Notes under the pieces: model-generated
What the model saw: the letters and a program-made list of their open reading frames with translations, nothing else
Told to the model about the DNA's origin: nothing
Database searches by the model: none
Made by a program: the position numbers and the translations under genes
Assembly: GCF_004664715.2 (NCBI RefSeq)
Contig: NC_051069.1
Span: 69,834,647-69,898,646 of the forward strand
DNA: 64,000 nt
Reading direction: 5' to 3'
Origin: Peromyscus leucopus
Lineage: Eukaryota; Chordata; Mammalia; Rodentia; Cricetidae
In this document: positions 58,526 through 64,000 of the stretch, piece after piece
How positions within the stretch are numbered: the stretch's first letter is position 1
Layout: each line of letters opens with the position of its first letter

Positions 58526-59479
58526 ATATTAACTGAATGACTGTCACAATAGAAATTCATGAAGGTTCCTTTCTGTTCATTTTCCGTTTTGATTATAATT
58601 TCAAGTGAGAGAGGACACTGTTTCTCACATTTTCATCCTTCTGTAGTTTTACTTACTCTTGCTAACATGACAACTTTCTCTAGAGACTTCAACATTAGAA
58701 GCTACAACTGAGACATGTTGTAGTTAAATGCCTGTAATTCACTTGCCTCATTCTAGAAAGTGGTTTCATTGTGAGTTAGAAGGAGCTTTAGAATGCCCTA
58801 GAAGACAAGGTCAATATGATCTGACCTAACTAGTTGATACAGTTGCTGTTTGCCAGGAACAGGACATCGACAGTGTGATCTCAACTGCAGAATTCTTCTT
58901 GTGAATTACCTTTCATTCATTTCATCATTTTGTCATCCAGTTTCCAAGCATATTCTCTAATTTGTCATCCAAACCCACTCTGAAAGCTGTTCACGTAGGT
59001 GGGAGACTATCAGGTTGACTGAAAGTCAGGAATAGAAAAACACTCCTGTCTTTTGGAGAATGTTTTCTTTTACTGACTACTGAAACACAGTTAGAAAATA
59101 AATCCTCTTTGCTTCAGTTTTTGAGAACTGAGAGTAAAAATGTTAGAAAAACCCACCAATGCTTGTAGCTTCAAAATTGATTCTATTCATTAAGCACACA
59201 CTGGTGAAGGTGGTGGAATAGATTTTACGGGCTATCACCTGAAGTATCCACTGACACGAGAGATTCCTAGATATTGTTGAAATAATGTCAACAATTCAGT
59301 GCCACCAAATTATGAATTAATGTATTCAGATTTAAATGGAACCATACACTATGGAAATCCCTGTTGTCTAACATTGGAGGGCCATGAACTGCCATCCTTC
59401 TTAGTGAAATGTTTCTCCTTGTCTTCTAAGTCTGTTTGTACTTCTCAGCGTTGTATCCCTGTAATTTACCATGTGTGGG

Positions 59480-59484
<5 letters not shown>
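58526..59484. other. No gene; unassigned
   Basis: No repeat or gene recognised. Confidence 0.4.

Positions 59485-59510
<26 letters not shown>
59485..59510. repeat. (TG)n microsatellite
   Basis: Pure TG run. The frames 59299-59595 and 59436-59666 only pass through it. Confidence 0.95.
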
Positions 59511-59577
59511 ACTAGATTCTCTCTGGGCCAATGGTTATGCTACATTAATAAAATTCTTACTAGAAAGACTATTAGTT

Positions 59578-59765
59578 ACTTTGGCACCACTGTGAGCATG
59601 TGGGACAGAAAACAACTTAGGGGAGGGTTAACATTGGTTGACAGTTTCAGAGAATGTCTGGTCTAGCATGGTGTTGGTGAGAGACAATACTGTGGTGTAG
59701 AACACAGTGGCAGGAGCATGTGGCAGAAGCTCCTCATAATGTGACACACTAGGAAGTGAAGAATG
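59578..59765 (-). mobile_element. MaLR-type LTR remnant
   Basis: GGTTGACAGTTTCAGAGAAT, GTCTGGTCTAGCATGGTG, CAGTGGCAGGAGCATGTGGC, AGAAGCTCCTCATAATGTGA and CACACTAGGAAGTGAAGA follow the reverse order of rodent MaLR LTRs. Weak. Confidence 0.4.
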
Positions 59766-59794
59766 TGTAGAACCTGGAGCCTGCCCCTAGGGAT

Positions 59795-59944
59795 CTACTG
59801 CTGCCAACTAGGTGCCAGAAGAGGGTTCTGCACCCTCTACAACTACAAATGATTGTGAGCTGCCATACAGGTACTGAAGACTGAACCTAGGTCCTCTGGA
59901 AGAGCAGCCAGTGATCTTAACTGCTGAACCATCTCTCTAACCCC
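59795..59944 (-). mobile_element. B2/B3-family SINE
   Basis: Antisense: AGGTGCCAGAAGAGGGTTCT, GATTGTGAGCTGCCATACAG, GACTGAACCTAGGTCCTCTG, GAAGAGCAGCCAGTGATCTT, AACTGCTGAACCATCTCTCT, AACCCC. Confidence 0.9.
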
Positions 59945-60004
59945 AGAATTTCAATACTTTTAAAGGGTTAATAAACGTGTACATAAATATGTGTGCATAT
60001 AAGT

Positions 60005-60282
60005 ACATACTCCATTTTGTTCATGTTTTCATGCATTCATGGACATTTCTTCCTGTCATTTGACTCCTGTGAACATCAGTGTCTATGAGCATCAGTGTGT
60101 AAACACCTACTCAAGTCACTGCTCTCTGTCTTCTAGTGTGCATCCTTAGGTGGAATCGCTGGATTGTATGTTAGCTGTATGTCTGAGTTTTGAGGAATTG
60201 GCAAACTGCTTTCCACAGTGGTCCTGTCATTATCATTTGTACAAACAGGACACAGGATCTGAAAATAATAATGCTCAGTTCT
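60005..60282 (-). mobile_element. Old mammalian L1 fragment, antisense
   Basis: GTGGAATCGCTGGATTGTAT, GTTAGCTGTATGTCTGAG, TTTTGAGGAATTGGCAAAC, TGCTTTCCACAGTGGTCC in the antisense order of an old L1 3' end. Confidence 0.55.
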
Positions 60283-60290
60283 TTCTTCCT

Positions 60291-60845
60291 TTTTTTTTTT
60301 GAGATTATAATATACTTACATCATCATTTCTTCTCTCGATTTCCTACCTCCATTCCCTATATAGTCTTTCTGGTTCTTTTTCAAATTCATCATCTCTTTT
60401 TTCATTAATTGCTGTTAAATGCATATTTCTATATCATCTATTTATATCCATTTATATATTTTATATATTCCTAAATATAGCCTGCTCAGTTTGTATAGTG
60501 TTACTCGTACTTATGTTTCAGGACTGACATTTTCTTTGGATAACCAACTGGTGTGCTCCCCCAGTCTTTTTTTTTTTTTTTAAAACAAGGTTCTCTGTGT
60601 AGCTTTGTGCCTTTTCTGGATCTCACTCTGTAGACCAGCCGGGGCTTGAACTCACAGAGATCCTCCTGCCTCTGCCTCCCGAGTGCTGGGATTAAAGGCG
60701 TGTGCCACCACTGTCCGTCTATTTCTCCCACTCTAAACATTCCTTTGCTGCCTATAGTTCTTTGTGCAAGGTTGAGGCCTCTTGTGCTTTCACCATCCCA
60801 CTTCAGCACATCCATTGATGTCATTCTTTTCTCCTTTTCTTTTTT
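60291..60845 (-). mobile_element. Rodent L1 3' UTR, antisense, split by B1
   Basis: CAGGACTGACATTTTCTTTG, GATAACCAACTGGTGTGCTC on one side of the B1, and TATTTCTCCCACTCTAAACA, TTCCTTTGCTGCCTATAGTT, CTTTGTGCAAGGTTGAGGCC on the other, read on as one L1 3' UTR. Confidence 0.8.
60566..60720 (-). mobile_element. B1 SINE inserted in L1 3' UTR
   Basis: T tract, AAGGTTCTCTGTGTAGCTTT, GTGCCTTTTCTGGATCTCAC, CTTGAACTCACAGAGATCC, GGGATTAAAGGCGTGTGCC. Few changes, so fairly young. Confidence 0.93.
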
Positions 60846-62871
60846 TACAGTAGCCATCCCAAGAATATGAATTGGTTTTCCCAATGTTCAGTTACTTCTA
60901 TGCACTATGGGCCATCACTAGAAGAGATTTTAATGTTAGGCTGTAACTAGAGCTTTACTGATTCTGAGCATTTTGAATCTGTCCAGTGTGTTATTGTAAT
61001 CTAAAGAATTTTTATTACTCTGTGCCCCTCCTTCTGCTTAAACTAACTCACAGTGATTCCTGTTAACTTGTGACCAGTGCTTCCTACTTAGTATCCAGTA
61101 GGGAGTGCTGTGTTCTGTCTGGTTGATATAAACTTCACAATCCACTGCAGCATTTATCAACTGTCTTTGTAAAACACATCTGCTATATTCCTACTGTTCT
61201 TTCTGGATTTTCCCATGAATAATGGAAATTAGGTATGACAAAAAATATGCAAAATACTCCTGTTTAGTTAAGTGTAGTAAATATAAAACTTTTAGGATTT
61301 GCTTTCTTCTCCACACTGTCTCAAAGATACAATATTTAAAATTCCATTTATCCTTACACTCTCTTCCAGGATACCAAGGGCACAGAACTCATAGGGTGGG
61401 GAGCAGTCTATGGAGTTATGGGCAAGAAGATGAGGAACAAATGAAGTTGAGTTTGCTTGGGACTCTACATCTCCAGCAGCACCCATCTATTTGTAAGATC
61501 TTAAAAGACAGAGTGAGAACTAAATGATGTGGTTTCTATACAACATATCAGCCAATGCTTAGCACTTAGTGAAATCTCAGTAAAGGTTAATTATATCTCC
61601 TCAAAGGGACATTTTTATATTTAAAAACGTAAATCTCTTTTTGTTCTAGTGTGAGTTTTTCTTAGCTGGTATTTAAAGGACCTGAGATATAGACATTTCA
61701 TTTTTTTTTTTAAATTTAATGCCCATTTTCAATGTAATAAAATAGCTTTCTAATTGTGCAGCAATTAAACTTAAACAAATGTCACAGACAGAACAGGGTA
61801 CTGACCGTGCCATCATTTAAATGTGAAATGAGCATAAGGCAGACGCTTGGTTTTCTATGGTCAGTGTACAGGTTGCAGAGGAGGCCATTTTCTCTCTATT
61901 TACTCTCAGGGTTTCTGAAGCAGTGAGGAACTAAAAATAAAGTCATAAGGAATTAAAAATAAAGTCATAGTGCATTTCGCTGACAACTCTGAAGGTTTGA
62001 GTTAATATTCCTAGCGGATCTATAGAGTTTTCCTAAATAATAGTTCAACAGAATTAAAATGGAAATTGCAGTAAAATTTTCCCTTTGCACTAGACTCCTT
62101 TGTCTGGTCTGTCACTGTGTCATCATTTATTCTTCTGTTGTTAGAGTCATTGTTCAATCATTTCCCACTCTTAGGATTAATTACAAGCTTCAAGGCTTTT
62201 TGTTAACTCTCTACCCAGTGTCATGAATTATCCTTGACCAGATCATGAAATCCTGGCAAAGGAGTAGATACAAGTCACAGCAATTTTTCCCCCCCACTGG
62301 GTTTGGAAGAGACATGAGTTAAAGGGATTTTATATACTTTATCAGCTATGAGAAACCAGCTGACGTAGGAAACTTTTAGACTCATATCTTCTTTTTGTAC
62401 TCCACTTTACTCTGTCTTTTGTCAGAAGCACCAGTATAGATCTGGAAACTGGTTTTGCCCTCAGCCAGTGAAAATGGCAGAGCTCAGGGTATTCTCAGAA
62501 CACTCTCAGACAGTATTATTCCGGGTGATTATAACCATCTAGTTTGGTATGTCGCCCTCCCTGCCATCTACGTTTGAAGAATGTGCTCTTTATTCATTTA
62601 GCACCAGGGACAGACTTCATGAGAAGGCACTGATTTTTCAAGGCATTGGTGTCTGCTCCTCCTATTCTCAAACACATTCAAACATTCTGTTTATAGCTGT
62701 TGCAGTGGCACCAGCCCATCTTTGTGAAGTTGCACCTAAAGCATGCTCCGACTCTAGCTTCTGCTTTTGGGGGTTTGAAATGGTGTTTCTTTGGCTTACT
62801 GGGGAAAAGATGGCCATTTCTAGTCTACATGTCTCAGATTCTCAGCTGTGCAAAAGCTATGATAGATTTAT
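60846..62871. other. No gene; largely repeat-free
   Basis: About 2 kb without a recognised repeat apart from the 22-bp duplication at 61926-61969. The 108-codon frame at 62549-62875 starts with ATG but has no domain, and it runs toward a B1-like element. Confidence 0.45.
61926..61969. repeat. 22-bp tandem duplication
   Basis: AGGAACTAAAAATAAAGTCA TA is followed by a copy with one change (C to T). Confidence 0.95.
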
Positions 62872-62990
62872 TTAATTTTGAGATGAGGATTTAATGTGTC
62901 TGTCCTACACTGGCCCCAAATCCTCTATCATCCTACTTCAGCTTTCCAAGCTCTGGCATTGTAGGCAGGTAGCACCATGACTGGCAAGTG
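62872..62990 (-). mobile_element. B1/7SL-type SINE, old
   Basis: TTTTGAGATGAGGATTTAAT, CCTACACTGGCCCCAAATCC, ATCCTACTTCAGCTTTCCAA, GCTCTGGCATTGTAGGCAGG, TAGCACCATGACTGGCAAG follow the antisense B1 order with many changes. Confidence 0.7.
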
Positions 62991-64000
62991 TTACTTGATC
63001 ATGAAAATGATATTCCAAAGTTAGACTCAGACTTTAATTAGCACACAGAGCAGACATTGTCTCTGCTGGAAAGGAATGATTCCTGGATACCAGCATTAGA
63101 AACAATTGTAGCTTAATGACAGGATGCTCAAAAGCGTTATGCTACTATTGCATCCTCCTAAAAACTCCTGAAAAATAAAATTCAATGGACTCTGCCACAT
63201 TTTGCTTTGTTTTGTTTCTCTAAACACTATGTTCTTACATCTTGAAGGTTAGTAGGTTTTTCATAACAGCACCATTATTCCTTAACACTTACTTTACCTG
63301 AAGAATAAAAACGTATGAATGCTCTCTAGATGGAGGAGTAAGCCTTATTAGTCTGTGTTTCTGCAGCAAGCTGTGCAAATCCTGACCCTTAGTGAAGTTC
63401 AGTCAACAGCTGCTGAATGATGAGAGTTTCCTGTTATTTCATGCCTTGTCAGGGCTTGAACTTGCTTTTCAGGCACCATTGCTTGATAACATTTGACAAT
63501 TTGTTATATTGTTTCTGTTAGGACTTGAAATTGTGGCTTGATCTAATAGAAGAATCAGGACTTTAGTATTTAGACAAAAATTGCTATTTAATTGGAAATC
63601 ACAATAGGTGACCTCAAAAGGCAAACAAGAGGTGTGGAGAAAGGAGTGGGATGACAAGGGGTCACGTCAGACGTCAAAGCAGAAAGACGGATGCCTGGGG
63701 TGAGAGGGTAGAAGGGTGAGGAGGGGATGAAGGGAGGGGTAGAAATGATAAAATCAAATTTTGTTGGGTGGGGCCATTCTTCCTAAAAATGGTATTTAAA
63801 ATGTTGTCAGTGTTTTAAAATTTAAAATCTGTTTCAGGATGACTAATACCGATTTGAAAGGGAGGTACTGAGCAGGAAAAAAAGAAAAGCATAGGCCGTA
63901 CAGTGAACCAAGTGGCTGTCGGGATGCAGAGGAGGCTTTAGGTTGATGCTGGGAACGTAGAAATGTCGGTTCTTGGCTGCAGATCAGAAATTCTGAGTTT
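62991..64000. other. No gene; unassigned
   Basis: No repeat or gene recognised. The 62-codon minus frame at 63469-63657 is unsupported. A purine-rich patch lies at about 63690-63745. Confidence 0.4.

Noticed and set aside
62549..62875. 108-codon ATG frame
   Set aside because: No domain or homology I can recognise; it ends beside an old B1 and looks like chance.

Overview
This window looks like nuclear DNA of a muroid rodent, most likely a cricetid (deer-mouse, vole or hamster side). Its interspersed repeats are B1, B2/B3, ID and B4 SINEs, rodent L1 (Lx-like) 3' ends, ORR1-type and other MaLR LTRs, and class II endogenous retrovirus LTRs of the kind common in cricetids. The species cannot be fixed from the sequence alone. 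I find no protein-coding gene, exon, tRNA, rRNA or CRISPR array that I can support. Every open frame is short and falls in a transposon or simple repeat, or lacks any gene structure, so the window is best read as intergenic or deep intronic DNA.

Layout. Positions 1-1500 are a GC- and CpG-rich minisatellite with 26-37 bp subunits arranged in a higher-order repeat of about 450 bp. It stops abruptly against the 5' end of a B2/B3 SINE, and AT-rich DNA follows. From 5.1 to 6.8 kb lie an old MaLR LTR and an old mammalian L1 3' end. At 9.4-10.3 kb a MaLR-type LTR is split by a class II LTR with a perfect 6-bp target duplication. At 14.1 kb is another solo LTR, and at 16.1-17.1 kb a same-strand cluster of five SINEs. 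From 18.3 to 23.2 kb are an ORR1-type LTR, L1 3' UTRs, a young B1, microsatellites and a B4. At 24,719-26,432 is a complete but non-autonomous class II provirus: two 389-bp LTRs, a tRNA-Lys-type primer site, a polypurine tract, an integrase-tail remnant and a perfect GAGGAA target duplication. From 28.6 to 31.7 kb are old L1 and MaLR pieces and a B4. From 31.7 to 35.5 kb almost nothing is recognisable.

From 35.5 to 43 kb are L1 3' UTRs, old L1M pieces, a very old unnamed repeat and tetranucleotide arrays. At 44.6 kb is another solo LTR (GATCAC duplication), at 47.5 kb an ORR1-type LTR, and at 51.1 kb a MIR-like element with an internal seven-unit expansion. At 52.0-52.9 kb two class II LTRs stand in opposite orientation, one with a perfect GATTCC duplication and B1-derived segments in its body. 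From 54.5 to 58.0 kb is a 5'-truncated rodent L1 with a B1 inserted in it. The rest, to 64 kb, holds SINEs, L1 remnants and unassigned sequence.

No gene network can be described. The most informative objects are the higher-order minisatellite, the deleted provirus, the SINE-carrying LTRs and the MIR-derived tandem repeat. Repeat family names are from recognition by eye and not from a database search; boundaries without a target-site duplication are approximate.
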